Notes: generated by a model not told the origin, from the letters alone. 64,000 bases of DNA from Crocodylus rhombifer (GCA_038503035.1 JAVSML010001079.1:1-64000); one strand, 5' to 3'; positions 22,871 to 35,687 are shown, counted from the stretch's first letter. Program-made: numbers and translations.

Positions 22871-23571
22871 AACATCGGACCTTAGCTTCTGGCTATTAAA
22901 CCCTTTTTAGAGATGTGGAACATCATTTTGTCAGCAGTGCAATTCATTTCCCCAGTTCCTAATGCACAAAGTGACCAGACAACCCCCAAAGATTTCAATT
23001 CAGTAAAGAGAGTGGAGGAAGGATAGAGACGTTTGAGAAAAGGAAGAGTTACTGCTTCATTTTCCCTTATTACACAGGTTGGCAGCACCATGACAGCAGA
23101 AAATACAGGGAATAGGACATCCTCTCCTAGAGAGACAGCAAACAACTGAGGAAAGATTTTCATTAAAGAGAGACCAGCAAACAGAGAGACAAAAGGGTTT
23201 TAGGTGATTTTGCTGTTGCGTAGCATTGTTCGAATAAATGAGCATAGTAGAATTTCTAATTACTTGCCAGCAAGGTGCAAATTAGCTGTTCCTTTCCAAC
23301 AACTACTACCACTGACTTCTTCCTGCAATCTGATTTCCTTTCCTTTCCCATGGTGTTGTGGTACTGAAGAGAAACCCAGTGGTGCAGGGCTCATGGCTCT
23401 GTCTTTCAAAGGGGCCAGAAGGAAAAATTAGAAAAAGCAATTGAAAAACAATAATTAGCAGCTTGAGGTTATGAGCATTGTTAGACCCAGATGGTTTGCA
23501 ATCAGATCCTGAACTAACATTTTGGTAAAGCAGGTGCAGAACCCAGGAGCCCGGAGAGAGGGAGAGAGGGA

Positions 23572-23575
<4 letters not shown>

Positions 23576-23603
<28 letters not shown>
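23576..23603. repeat. (GT)14 microsatellite
   Basis: Fourteen uninterrupted GT units. Confidence 0.97.
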
Positions 23604-23608
<5 letters not shown>

Positions 23609-23714
23609 TTGGTTGCTCTTGTTGTCTCAGTTTCTAAGCGGGACAAGAAATACATTCCACGTAAATCAAAAATTGCAGCTCAACATGATCGAATAATAAT
23701 GCTCTGTTCTTTAT

Positions 23715-23785
23715 TTATAGATGGAGAAATTGCCTCACAGATATATTAAATGACTTGTCTATGGTACCTCAGCAAGCTTGTTAGT
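23715..23785 (-). mobile_element. MIR/CORE-SINE remnant
   Basis: ATAGATGGAGAAATTGCCTC, then AATGACTTGTCTATGGTACC and CAGCAAGC, follow the inverse MIR core at comparable spacing. Diverged and short. Confidence 0.65.
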
Positions 23786-26717
23786 GTTGTTTTCTTCATC
23801 TTCCTTATAGTGACAGTGGGGTACTCAAGACCATTCTCTCAGAAAGAGAAGGCTATCTTTCATGTAGAAAAAAGCTGTGCATTTTTCTATGTATGCATCC
23901 ATATTTCTACATTATGTGGAAATTACAGACATGAATGCAACTGTCTGTCTGTACACTCTTCTTGCATATGAAATGACCCCCACTTTTCAAATATTTACTC
24001 CAAAAAGAGAAGCCAGAATTTTTAAACCTAGATGCTTTATTTCAGACAGCTAAATAAAAAGGGCTAGCTTTACAATGACATAGATCCTCAACTCCCATTT
24101 ATTTAACTAAGAGCTACAGCTGCTAAGCAACTTTCAGAATAACCTATTTTCTTACATGCTTAAATTGGGGTGTAGGCTCCTGTTGAAACTATTAGACCAA
24201 ATGGCTTCTTCAGAGTCATACAAAGCAGTTAAAAGAGTAGATGAGGGATGGCCACTCACCAGGCATCTCAATTCCTTTCTGCAACCACTAAATGGAAACA
24301 TGCTCCAAAAAAGGAAACCAGGCTTTGCTGAGCTAGTAGAAGCTGTGCTATGCTAAACCTCCCTCAGGTAAATGTGTTCTTAGCCTATTTGACAGCATTG
24401 TATAGAGCAATTATCTCTCCAGTGAAGATTCCAGGAGAGCAAGACGTTTCCCAAATGAAAAGGTTTTGTTTTTTGCTGCAGTGTTCACCTCATTTAAAAT
24501 GAACCTTAAGCCTAATGCTTGGCTTCCACATCACCAGTGATAATGAAATGCTAACCTGCAACAAGGTGAGAATTCTACTGGTTCTCAGCAAAGATTAAAC
24601 TCTGTTGATTTTTCTTTTTTAGTGAGTTTAACTTTGATGGTTCTAGAGCTGAAACATTATCTGAGTAGCTGTGGACATTTTCCTACAATTCTTTGGCTTA
24701 GTCCTTTCACGTTGGTGTTGAGGTCGAAACTCAAGGACTGAGGCAGGTGGTTGAACTATCAGGGCCTTTTCAGGGTCATCTCTTTCTGCTCCCTTAGCTA
24801 TCACTTGCAATAATGGTTCTGGTTATGGAGATGTTTGTTTTTTTGCAATGTGGATCCCTACTTACCCTGACCTGAAATGAAACCAACAACTCATTTTACA
24901 AAGGCAGCTTGGCACAGATATCAGTAGATTGCTACACACGCAAGGATGCGGGAGGAAATTTGCTGCTCATGGCAGCAGTCTGCTCCTGCCCCTGCAGCAT
25001 CTCCCTGAGCGCTGGCCAAGTGTTTGGCAGGAAGCATAGGGCTAGGAGACACCAAGAGCTGCAGTTCAAAGCAAATGACATGTCAAATTGGATATATTTA
25101 CCCAAAGATAATGCAGGCCACATAGCCCTGCATTGGGGTGGTAGAGCACTGGGTTATTCATGCTGAGATACATGGAAGAGGGGCTTTAGTGTCTGGGCAT
25201 AGTTCCCCTGGGCTTCACTGTAAAAATAGACTATAGTGGAAGCTCCTTTTAAGGTGGCAGCTTCTGGAGCTATGTCAATGGCAGTATCTGTTCCTTGGGA
25301 TTCCACTTTGCTGGCTGGAGTAAAGTAACCATGTGGTAAGTATTGTTACAGAGAAGATGACCAACATGTGGCTCCACAAGAGGAGAGGAAGCAAGACCCA
25401 GGTTCAAGCAAGACCCAGAACCTAATATTTGGAGTGGTCTACCCCAGTACAAAGAAAGAGCTACTAGTTCTTTACTGCCATTCACTGATGTCCTGACAAC
25501 ATTGTGTTAACACCAGCTGAAATGCGACATTAGCATATAGGCATCTAGTAGGAAGAAAGGAAGCATGTGGAGTGACTCCCCCTGCATTACAACGTCATTC
25601 CCTTGCAAATATTTGCAAGTAAAAATAAATTGTTGGAGAAAATCCTAGATACAATCTCCAATTAGATTAAGACTCACAGTTATGGAATAATAATTTATCT
25701 AACCACAACTGAAAAGCTTTGCAACTCTTTTAAGATTGATTTTAGCCTATGGCCCTGCAAAAGTGACTTCAACAAAACTTAAGGAAATTAAGTCTGATCA
25801 TTAAGTGAAAATACTTTTTCGAAACCTTCTAGACACGAGTGACTTTTAACAATGCTGGTAAAAATGAAGATCTTTGTTGCTTCCCAGCTGAGACTGGTTC
25901 TTGGAACCTTTATTGGTGCTGTGGTGTCTGATGCCTGGATGAGCGGGTAAGGGAGAAGTGTTTCAGCACCAATACATGCCAGAGCCATCAGTGCCAGATC
26001 ATTAAAACTCTGCAGGCCTTTGTCGGTACAAGTACAGTTGGCCCAGCCATGGAAGCTCCAAACAGCAAAAGTATAGTCATGTATGGCTGAAGAAATGCTT
26101 CAGAAATGGCCAGATCACTGCAAAAACGATCCACAAAAAATGAGAAACATCTCTGAAGCACTGTCCCTTGGAAATCCTTCACAACATGTCTTTACGCTCC
26201 AGTGGTCCTCGGCATCCTACAGTGCTCTGCCTCCCCCTTGAGAGTTGTGGTAGGACAGGAAGATAGCCAATGCGCCCTCTTCTGAATGATCAGCTGTTCT
26301 CAAGAATCTCCAGAGATATGCAGGGTGTCTTGTGCTTCAGCCTCCCGGCTGTTCTCCCTGACTGAAAAGCAGTGCTGATGCATGCCTTTGTGGCCATTTT
26401 GAAACTCTCTGGGGGAGAAAGCAGCAGCTACACATCTGCACAACACTGAATTTAAAGTGCCTTAGAATTCAAACTCATGTCTGTCTATGACCTTCTGCTG
26501 TTAAAAATATAGTACATACACTGGAAGCTGACTAAAAGGATGGACTCAGAGTATCTGGATATTCCCACGGTTCAGGGTTGTCTGGGGCTGCAGTTTAGTT
26601 TCGGTTCAGCTTCTTTTTAACAGTCCCACTGGGTATTGTGGACGGAGACTGAACTGGGGATTTGCAGTTCCAAAGGATCACTGTTGTTACTTGAGTTAGA
26701 GTAGGGATGTCAAAACC

Positions 26718-26727
26718 NNNNNNNNNN
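26718..26727. other. Assembly gap (10 N)
   Basis: Ten N bases. The true length of missing sequence is unknown. Confidence 0.99.
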
Positions 26728-26850
26728 CCCCCAGCCCCATTTTGAAACATGGGATGCTGAATACATGAGGTGTTGCAGGTGTTTTAATTAGAGCGGCTCT
26801 AATTAAAATACTCCCCTCCCCACCCCAGACCATGTTTATAGGCACCCCAT
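26728..26850. mobile_element. Foldback MITE fragment next to the gap
   Basis: ATACATGAGGTGTTGCAG resembles the ATACACGAGGTGGTAGAAG of the hairpin MITE at 18590. It is followed by a near-perfect palindrome at 26782-26808: 13-bp arms TTTTAATTAGAGC and its inverse around one base. The gap removes the left part. Confidence 0.5.
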
Positions 26851-27026
26851 AGTGTTAAAAACCTTCTGTCCTGTTGCAGTCTTTCTGACAACTTTGTGAC
26901 AGAAGAATGGCTCTATTATTTTTCTGTAGTCAAAAAATTAGTCACCACTAAGAAATGGCATTTGCTGAGGGGTGCCTTGAGTCTCCTGAGGGGTGTCTTC
27001 CATTTCAAAAGGTTGAGAACCACGTA
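26851..27026 (-). mobile_element. hAT fragment, GGTTGAGAACCAC end
   Basis: The right end AAAGGTTGAGAACCACG is the inverse of a CAGTGGTTCTCAACC terminus. The inverse of 26920-26995 matches the element at 43067-43372 (TTTTTTGACTA...GAAAAATAATRGAG, AAATGCCA). Only the end and part of the core remain; no TSD. Confidence 0.6.
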
Positions 27027-28250
27027 GCTAGAGGAATAGGTAGGCCCAATTGCAGAAGTTGTCCTCTGTGGACCAGTCACTTTATGAGATCACAACATAT
27101 TGTCTAGCTGGAAGGTACACATGATCAACAGAAAACTGGACTGCATCAAAAACCCTACATTTAAAGAACATGAAAGTTGCCAAGTTCAGCATGAACAAAT
27201 CAGGAATCTTCAGACTTAAGGTTGTACATGCAACTAGATCTTCTCAGTAAAATAGCTGTAAGAATTTTTTCAATGGGACAGACATCTGTCATTGAAAATT
27301 TTAGTTGGAACCATTAAAGTATGGCAACGATAAGCAAGTGAAAACAGGATCTTGTAACAGTGTTGGACAACTTGGATTAAAGGTATTGCTACATATGCTA
27401 CTTTTAACATTTACCAATTCTGTTTCCTCTCCAACCTTAATGGAGTGTAATGTGACTGTAAGTATAGCAAGGGAGATGTTATGGTTCTGTGTAGGTGCTC
27501 TTAATTGTGTGTAGTCTTACTGTCTGTCTGTCTGCCTGGGGTGCTGTGCTGTGACTCAATGGCTGTTAGAGAATGAATTACACACTCAGTAGTCTCTCTT
27601 GGAGTCATGTGCTGAGATTCTCTGAAGGCCTCAGAAATGACCCAAGTCTTCTCCTGTTTAAATGGGATTTTTACCCACGGTGTAAAGTTAGGCTGACACT
27701 GACTGTTTCTGAAAATCCTACCCTTAGGCTCAAGTTTTGCTCTGCATATGTGGATAATGTAGTACTCCTAAGTCAAGTCCCTTTAACCATTTTACCTTAT
27801 ATTCCCAACTGATTTTTTTCCTCATCTGAAAACAAGGAGATGGATTGGTTTATGGTATTTATAATGCTGGGAATCCAGCTTCAGCTCCTGGCTGATATAT
27901 TTCGGAGGCTTTCCATTACAGTGTCTTGTGGAATTTATATCTTGGGGAATGTTTACCTGTGACCAGGTAGTGGTTAATTGTTGAGAAGCTGAACTGGAGA
28001 TGCCACATAGAATAATTCTTATTTTTATTTTGAGCACTATGATTATATTTTCCATTGAGTTATCTTTGTAACTGAGATGTTCTCTTCAGACTGCTCATTT
28101 CATCAAGAGATACTGAAGGAATTGCTAACACCTCTGGTTTATTTCTCTTACTGCATCTTTCGTGTCCCTGGTTCTAACCACTAGATGATTTGCATCCAGA
28201 CACTTCCTTACCTGATCTGTAAGCCAAAACTGGAGGATGATCCTATCGTG
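27027..28250. other. No gene seen
   Basis: AT-rich sequence with no recognisable element. Confidence 0.3.
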
Positions 28251-28254
28251 AAGG

Positions 28255-28425
28255 CAATACAGTTGAGGTGCTAAGAGTGCTAAGTTCAGTTCCCAACTGT
28301 GCTCTAGGCTTCTTTTACGAATGTGGGTGAGTCAGTTTCTCTGCACCTCAGTTTCTTATCTCTAAAATGCAGTTGGGACATCCTTTCCCCACATGGGTAT
28401 TGTGTGCATGAATTAATTAGTGCAT
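28255..28425 (+). mobile_element. MIR/CORE-SINE remnant
   Basis: GTTCCCAACTGTGCTCTAGG, later GAGTCAGTTTCTCTGCACC, TCAGTTTCTTATCTCTAAAA TG in consensus order, and a GAATTAATTAGTGCATTTGA tail. Matches the MIR core and 3' region. Confidence 0.7.
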
Positions 28426-28469
28426 TTGAAGAGACTGGTAATTTCCAGTAGGAGGTAAAAATGACCTTG

Positions 28470-28650
28470 GGCTGAGAGATAGGATCTCTCCTGAGTTCTT
28501 AGTCGTAACTCTGATAGTGATTTTTTCTGTGTCTTTAGGCAAGTCACTTAACCTGTCTGTGTTTCAGGTGCCCCTCCTCTGTAAAATGGATATTCACATG
28601 CTTGGCTCACTTGGGTGTTTGACAGCAATAATTAATCAATGCTTGTATGT
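28470..28650 (+). mobile_element. MIR/CORE-SINE remnant, second copy
   Basis: CTTTAGGCAAGTCACTTAAC, CTGTCTGTGTTTCAG and CCTCTGTAAAATGGATATTC are close to the MIR consensus in order and spacing. It lies about 45 bp after the first copy, in the same orientation. Confidence 0.8.
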
Positions 28651-28817
28651 TGCTCCTAGGTATTGTTCTTTCTGACCTGCAGTGCAGTTAACAATCCCAC
28701 ATAATGGTGGGGTTTTTTTTTGTTGCTTCTAAGCACAATGTCCTTCCGTATTTAAAGAGGAGTTTCTGTATATTAGAGAGGAATACTTGAAAGCTGTTAT
28801 TATTAAATTTAATGCAG

Positions 28818-28893
28818 ATGGCTTTATGGCGTAGTTGGTTAGTGTGCTGGGCACTAACCTCTAGATATTTGATTTGAATAGGAGTTTCAAAGG
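28818..28893 (+). other. tRNA-like or SINE-head segment
   Basis: TGGCGTAGTTGG at 28827-28838 fits a pol III A box. A weak B-box-like GATTTGAATAG follows at 28871. The acceptor arms do not pair and the B box is poor, so this is not an intact tRNA gene. It may be a tRNA-derived SINE head. Confidence 0.35.
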
Positions 28894-28899
28894 GTTGCA

Positions 28900-28951
28900 T
28901 ATTAGTCTCCATTAATCCACAGGGGTATTAGTCTCCATTCATCCACAGGGG
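28900..28951 (+). repeat. 26-bp tandem duplication
   Basis: Two adjacent 26-bp units (28900-28925 and 28926-28951) beginning TATTAGTCTCCATT and ending CCACAGGGG differ at one base. Confidence 0.9.
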
Positions 28952-29520
28952 AGTCACTAGCTATGCAGCTGGAAATGCTTGCACTGTAAGATATGAAAAC
29001 AATGAATTCCATTTGCGAATGTTTAACAAAGCTCCAGCTGACTCAACCAGATGGATTCCCTTTCCATCTGTGTGGAAGGGCTGCTATCTGTGAGGGTCCC
29101 AGGTGGGTCTTGCCTTTAATACCAGGCCATGATAATGTGCATAATGCACAGTGAATCTGGCTACTAAATAGTTCTGTCTAATTGCTTGCTTGTTTTGGTG
29201 CCTCTCCATCAGTTGGCAGGCACAACAACAACATGAGCTGTACTTGGAAGGATTTCCTTATGAGAAATTGGCAGAAAGGAGGACTTTGAACTATCTTACT
29301 TGGGGTCCATGAAATCCACAGGAGTCTAGCCAATTTTTTTCATCAACTTCTATGAAGTTCCCCATAAAATTCAAATGACAGTGGACAAACACTCTGACTG
29401 ACACCCACTCCATGAAGAATTTGAGAGGTGAAGATGAATGAAAAAAATGTCAAAAATATCTTTTTAAAAAGAATATTTTTGTGAAAATTTGGAATTTTTA
29501 ACACAGGATCCCAGAAATTA
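28952..29520. other. No gene seen
   Basis: Unassigned sequence; no repeat or exon recognised. Confidence 0.3.
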
Positions 29521-29524
29521 ACTC

Positions 29525-30010
29525 CATCCAGTCTGGCACCCTGGCTCCACTAATGGCTAGGATTGGATGATTTTTCAGAGGAGGTTACAAAAAGCCCTGT
29601 ACCTGATAGTTGCAGAGTAATTGGTAACCTATGGCACTGATTCCTACCATAGTATTTCAAACACTCACAAACCTCCATGCTAATCTGTAACCCTGAGGCA
29701 AGAATTCAGGAACTGAACATTTCTGTGCTTTTCAGTGCAAACCTTCAGTCATGGTACTGTCCTCCACCACTGCAAGTGTTATGCAAGTGGAAGTGCTTGC
29801 TTCCAGGGAAAGACTTGTGAACAGTATACTGCTTACCTTTGCCATGTCCATCACTGATGCATTATCTCAACCCACTGTGTTTTTCCTTTCATATGATTTC
29901 TTATCCTTGACAGTAGTCACCTATTCCCTCACCAGTTAGTTTCCTTAATAGCCTTTTGTGAGGGACTTTGACCAAAGTTTTTGAAAAGGCCAGATAGGTT
30001 ACTGGTCATC
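29525..30010 (-). mobile_element. LINE scraps (CR1/L3 type)
   Basis: CCAGTCTGGCACCCTGGCTC and TTTTTCAGAGGAGGTTACAA near 29530-29590 resemble the inverse of an old amniote LINE 3' region. Near 29950-30000 the minus strand reads LAFSKTLVKVPHKRL. This fits the DFSKAFDxVPH block of non-LTR reverse transcriptases. The middle is unassigned. Family and continuity are uncertain. Confidence 0.45.
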
Positions 30011-30227
30011 CTTTAACCACTCTCTTATTAACAGTCTGAAAAAAAGTGATTAAAGAGAAACTTAGTTGGCTCACTCTTTGCATGTCATATACACTTTATT
30101 ACAAGTTCTTCCCTTTAAAAACATAAGTAACTCTTTTCGAACTTTTAAAATATAGCTAAATAATTATCAGTCATGTTTCTGCCCCCTTTTGTCAGGTTAT
30201 ATGCAAAAGGAATTAAACCTGCCATAT

Positions 30228-30256
30228 GTATATATTTATTTATTTATTTATTAACT
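30228..30256. repeat. (TTTA)n simple repeat
   Basis: ATATTTATTTATTTATTTAT tract, about seven four-base units. Confidence 0.9.
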
Positions 30257-30264
30257 GAAAGGAA

Positions 30265-30620
30265 AAGCCTGAATCAGACAGACCAGGGAGAAACTGGTGA
30301 GAAGCCAATGGCAGAGGGAAGGGTTGGAGAGATGAAGAAAAAAAGGTTGGGGAAATGAAGCAGCTTTGCTTGATGCCAGTGTGGATGGTAAATGGGTCTG
30401 TCTCTGACCTGTTGCAAAAGACTCTGGCAGTCATCCTGTCATGGAGTAGCGTAAGGACACTGAATGTCAGAGGACAACCAAACTTAGCCAGCACCTTCCA
30501 TAAGGTTGCACAACTGATGGAGTTGACTGACGTTGTCTGGAGTTCTGCAGCGCTGGTAGGGTTTCCCCTGGTGAACAGATCTCAAGTGAGGTCCCAGACT
30601 AAGCATGGTCCAGACTCCTG
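30265..30620 (-). pseudogene. RTE-like reverse transcriptase fragment
   Basis: On the minus strand the frame reads LAKFGCPLTFSVLTLLHD, then ETDPFTIHTGIKQSCFISP. The FGCP...LLHD and TG(I/V)KQ blocks parallel RCPPKS... and TGVKQGCIITL of the element at 21455. The conserved KQGC glycine is replaced by serine. The fragment ends before the catalytic YADD block. It is a second corpse of the same LINE lineage on the opposite strand. Confidence 0.65.
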
Positions 30621-31262
30621 AAGACCCCATTGGTGGAACAGGTGTACTTGAGGACATGCCCATTCTCTGTGGCTGTGAAGGCAGATGAGGGCTGCAATGG
30701 GATGGAGGTCTCTGGTTGTTTTGGACATCCCTGCCATTGGGTCCTGACAAGCTCATGTGGTTGTCACTTGCGCACTGGCTTTCCCACGTTAAATGATGTC
30801 ATGGGCTGGAGGACTAAGGTTCTGGCAGTGAGCTATAACAGGCTTAAGCTACAAGGGCCTGGGAAAGGAGCAAGCTTTGCCAGGGCCAGAGGCATGGCTG
30901 GTCAACTGGAGTACAAGGGCCAGGGGCCAGGGAAAAAAGAGCCTTGCCCTGGCCAGGGGCCCAGCAGGCTGGTTGGAGTGTTTAATAGATGGGCTAGAGG
31001 GCCCTGGGGACAACTTAAAGTGACATTTGTGAGGCATGGGGTACAAGTGGTGGGTACACTTGAGCGCTGGAGTGGGGACAGAGATCAAGTGGCTACCATG
31101 GGATGTTATGACCACTGCTGAACACCAACTCTGCCATGGTACCTATGAGTTAGACAAATGATATTCTTCTTACATTTCTTGAGCCTCAACTTCTTGGCGT
31201 CCATTTGGCAAGTCAGGACTGGTGTGTTTGAGCTGTCTGTGGAATATTCAACTGCATTTTTA
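30621..31262. other. No gene seen; G-rich palindromic stretch
   Basis: Around 30911-30962 GGGCCAGGGGCCAGGG is followed by CCCTGGCCAGGGGCCC, an imperfect inverted repeat. This produces open frames on both strands. No protein similarity recognised. Confidence 0.35.
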
Positions 31263-31263
31263 G

Positions 31264-31450
31264 GGTATGTCTACACAGCAAAATGCAGCTGTGTGGGCAA
31301 GCTAGTTTTAATTTAGTTAACAGGGGTAATGGTAAGATGCACTTTAACATAAGCTAGCAATCAGAGTATGTGCCTAGGGACTTTAGATAGTTTATACTGT
31401 GGAATATATGCTTGTATGAATAAAAGCACCTGCATTAGCTGGAATACACC
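31264..31450. mobile_element. MITE-like repeat, GGGTATGTCTACAC end
   Basis: TAGGGTATGTCTACACAGCA is the kind of terminus common on sauropsid MITEs. The right end is not identifiable, so the end given is approximate. Confidence 0.45.
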
Positions 31451-32984
31451 CCTGTGCACAAGAAAAGTATGCACCTTGTGTGTGCATGCATATTTTGCAC
31501 AAACCAGACTTCTAGAAGAAAATTTAGCCCCACTTCCCTGGTAGCCCTAACTGTCATTGTTTTGTGCAATAATCTTGTCAGAACTGACAAGCTAATTTTC
31601 CCCTTCCTCCACCCAGCAACTCTTGTGTTATTCATTATCACGAAACAGTCTGCAGTGACTTAAATTTGGGAGAAGAGGAAAAAATAACTATGAAAACACA
31701 AAGGGCTGCTGCATGGATTAGATAGCACTGCAGAGAACTTGTAGAGGTTCCTGCTGCATAATTCGGGGGTCTCTGGTGTATAGCATAGGTCTAATATGCC
31801 TCATGAAAGGGCTTTATCTGGAGTGTCAGTTCACAAATTGGTGAACGTGGTAGCAGCATGGTGAAGTGTGCATCTTAACGTCCTGATGCTACAGTGGATG
31901 TGAAATCCACCTCCTCCAAGCTGGGGTTAGTATGGTCAGGGATGACATGCCATGAGCTGTTGTATGTGACCTCTTACTTTGAGCTTAATAAGCTTTTTTT
32001 GGCTTCAAAGAAACATGAATACTGGGGAGGACTTGATAATCCTCTTTAGATACCCTACTGCATACTTCTGTTGCATGGGGTTTTGCTCCAGGAGAAAGCC
32101 CAAACTGCCTGGGTGCTGCAAGACAAAAGATTGATCGGGATGTCCTGTAGGACGTTTGTAGCCCTAGTGCATGCCCTTATTGCCATCTGTCTATCTTCAG
32201 GGTACATCAGAGCCCTTTAGAAAACTGGCATAGGGACTCGGGATGCCAGCTGGCTTCATTCTCCTTGCTTTCTCTCTTAGGAATGGTCACTGTGGTGAGC
32301 TTCTGCTGAGACCCCACTGCCTGTGCAGTTTCATTCCCAGTTCTGTGCACTGAGGAGGATGTATTGCCTTCTCTTCTAGTACTAAATATTTTATTTTGTG
32401 ACCTCCCTATAATCAGGTGCTTTGTCTCAACCACGTTTTTTTAAAATAATTAATTTTTTTTTTTTTAATAAACTTAACCTCTTTGAATTGTGTAATTGTC
32501 ACTTTCCCAGGACCTTAGAGGAGCTATAAGGGGAAGGGAAAAATATGTACAGAGCAGTTTTTGGTGCGTTGATAATTTATTGTCTAATAATCTCTTCCCT
32601 TCCATTCTACTCCCAGTTTTCTCATTACTTGTACACAGCTTAATGCCCCATTGCTAGCAGCAGGGTTGCAGCAATATTGCAGAGCCAGTTCTGCTTCTCT
32701 TCGGTGTCAGGCTGTAGAGGGGGAAGGGGAGGCTGTGCTGGAGTCAAAGATCCAGATGTGGTACAACTGTAAAAGACCTGGGGCTGCTGAGGAGGTGAGG
32801 GATTTAATTCATTCCTTTATGTAGGGGAGGTTACAGGCAGTGCAGGATCCTGTCTTGTCAAAGAGTTTCTGCAAGAGTTTCTGGCATTTAGGCCTGTTGA
32901 TGGATTGATGTGCACTGGCAGTACCCAGGCAGTTTTGTGTTCATATTTTGCCATTTGTTTAGTTACATCTCCACCACAGCTCTT
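31451..32984. other. No gene seen
   Basis: Unassigned sequence, with an A/T run at about 32440-32470. Confidence 0.3.
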
Positions 32985-33080
32985 CCTTAGAGAATCAGAG
33001 GAAATAAGGGCAAATGGGATCTTGAAAAGTCATCTAGTCCATCTCCCTACCCCAAGGCAGAATAAACTGTACAGATCCTG
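32985..33080 (-). mobile_element. CR1-type 3' UTR scrap
   Basis: AAAGTCATCTAGTCCATCTC, CCTACCCCAAGGCAGAATAA and ACTGTACAGATCC match the inverse of a CR1 3' end at expected spacing. Diverged; no coding part. Confidence 0.5.
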
Positions 33081-33369
33081 AATAGTTTGGGATGCTTAGA
33101 AAACAGGAATGTGGCAGAGTCACTGCAGAGCTTACAATCCATTTGCACTTCAGTGATGGGTGAAATGACTCCCATGCACAGTGTTTGTACAAGGCTGTGG
33201 GATCTCTTAGAATGAAAGGTGTGATACCAGCCCTAAGAGCAAGTCTAGCAGGCTTATACCTTGTATCCATTAGAAAGGTGAACTGCTTTAGCCATATCCA
33301 TACAGTACTGATATCACCAAAGTGGTCTGGCACTTGTGTGGATGCTATTATGTTGGTGTAAATATGCTT

Positions 33370-33790
33370 TATGTGAGTTTAGTTATTCCTGTAGCTTTGT
33401 TCACATTACAGTTATGCTAGTATAATTATATTGGTAAAAACATGCACTACTTAATCAACAGAACTAGACCAGGAGAAGTACCCTGAGCATAGACTGGATC
33501 TTATGCTAGGTGTTACCTTACCCCAGGAATAACCCTATTAAGATGAATGGATAGAACAAAGCCTTGCTTATGTAGTTTATTACTATTCTAGCAAACTATC
33601 CTGATAAGGACGCAGCTGGTGGAAAAGGTCTTTTGCCATGGTAGCTTATGCTGGTTTCTTGAGTAAAATGAGTTATCCCAGCCAAAGGATTTTTGGCAGT
33701 ATTATGCTAGGGCTTTTATTAGCACAGTTATATCACTCCTAACTGGGCTAGGTATGCCAGCTAAACCTTTATGTATAGGTCTAGATGAAG
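33370..33790. mobile_element. Possible decayed MITE
   Basis: TGTTCACATTACAGTTATGC...GTATAATTATATTGGTAAAAAC, AAAAGGTCTTTTGCCATGG and a final GTATAGGTCTAGATGAAG resemble a known sauropsid MITE layout (ACACTACAGCTATGYCRGTATAA ... TAGTGTAGAC). No clean inverted ends or TSD remain. Confidence 0.3.
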
Positions 33791-35687
33791 AAAAATCTCA
33801 TGTCCTGAGCTATTAGATGTCAGTTCAATGAGGTACTTGGCTTCCATAGGAGTATGTGACCTTGGGGATGTATTTAAGTACCTTGGTGCATTGAGGTCTT
33901 TAATATTAGCAATTATAATAATTTAGTTATGTTTAGATATGAAACATGCTTGGTAATACCCTATTCTCCAGGGGAACATTTATCTCAGATTAGCTGGTCA
34001 ACCTCTGCCCAAATAAAATAAATCCCTATCAATTGTATTAAATGCGATTGGAACTCTATTACACTTGTTGCTGTAGTGAGATACAGACCTTGCCCAAAGG
34101 AATTTTACAGATTAAATTAACAAAAAATATGATGCCTTCATTGCAAAAAAAAGGTGTGCTTACATCAAGATAGAAAACTAGAGATTGTGCTGTTGTTGTG
34201 AAATCTTTATAGAAGCAAAGAAAACATCGGCTGTTTACAGATGTAAAAAAATCAAAACAAAACAGCTCTTTACTTTAAGCTTGGTGCATCCCCACGCCAA
34301 GCACAGCACATGCTCAGAAGAGGCATCATGTTAGTTTGATATGGTTCACCCAATGTCTGTTGGGATCAGGTGCTTCAGCAGGGTATTTTTTCATGCTTCT
34401 ATCTAATAGCTGATTATTGAACCAGCTATTAGATCAGGCACTTCAGCAGGGCTTTTATCTATCTGGGAAGCTGGGTTGCATGAACACACTTCCTCTTCCA
34501 GTAAAGCACTTCCCTCCCACTCCAGTCTGTCAGCAGCCATAGTTTTTACCTCCAAGTAGTTGAGGTTAGCCATATACCCCCAGCTGTGCTTGACTTCAGC
34601 TGCCTACACTGTAGTAAAAACTCTCTGTTTTGGAGGATTTTACAATGTTGTAGTCTTGCGTTGCTCATTCCCAATGTGAAAACCTTATTTTACAGTGAAG
34701 ATGTGGCTGGAGACAGAGGATGGCAAAGGAAGCACAGGTGTACACATTGGGGAAGCCAGGACCTGAAGGCCATATGGAAATCAGTGACTGAGCTGGGTTG
34801 ATGACCCATACCCTCAGACCCCTATCCACTAGCCCATGCCTCCAACATTGCCTGTATGCAACCATTAGAACAATATTTTTAAAGAATCAGAGAATAGAAA
34901 ACTTGTGACTGATGATAAGATATAGCTAGCAGGCACTTTTCCTGGTCTCACAAGCCTACTTTATCTCTGATACAGTTAAAAATGGAAAATTCTTTCATTC
35001 ACAATTTAACTTGATATGAGAAATTGTGTGACAGCTTTACCTATGCCAGGGAGCTTCTCCTGGAGATAAATTCATACAGCAAGTCATTTCTGGATCAGAG
35101 GGTTATTAATGAAGAGCCAGCATGGGTCAGATAGCTGATGCCTGCTGTAATTTGCAATTATTTACTGCATTTGAGAGCACACATGACTTTTTTTTACCAT
35201 CATCAAGCTTTGGGATGGGTAGATTGTTGGATATAATTTGATTGAGATTGTATAGAGGATAATTACAGTAAGGACCTGGGAAATTAAATGAAAACACTGC
35301 TGGTGTGGAACCAAGAGTAGACAATTTACTCCCATTCTTGAAAGCTTTCTATGTTTGAAGATTTGAATTGCCAAGGAAGGAGCACAGTGTACAGAGAACA
35401 GAAGTCTTAAAAATGGTGGAGGCAGATATATGTAGTTTGTAGCTCCACAGATAGGAAAGGTGGTAGCCAACAGATTAGGTCAGATTCTGCTTTTTAGAGT
35501 GTGGAGGTATAAGTTTTTAATGGGGGGTGGGGTGGGGAACAGAAATCTGAATAGTCCATACTGTACTAGGAGGCTTGGTGCTGCCAAAAGGAAGGCTGAC
35601 TGCCTGAGAAGTGGCTTGCAGATGTGCCAGGGGAAATATAGGAGTTACATGACCTACAAGGCCTGGGCCTAGCCAGCAGTATAGCCG
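33791..35687. other. No gene seen
   Basis: AT-rich, unassigned. CAGGTGCTTCAGCAGGG-type words recur near 34368 and 34436 with an intervening TAGCTGATTATTGAACCAGC stretch. This may be a local duplication. Confidence 0.3.

Larger units (their letters stand above)
22871..26717. other. No gene seen; MIR scrap and microsatellite inside
   Basis: Long AT-rich stretch of unique appearance. Apart from the TG microsatellite and a MIR remnant listed separately, I recognise neither repeats nor exons. Open frames of 60-90 codons are at the level expected by chance. Confidence 0.35.

Noticed and set aside
28818..28893. tRNA gene
   Set aside because: Good A box, but poor B box, no acceptor-stem pairing and no clear anticodon arm.
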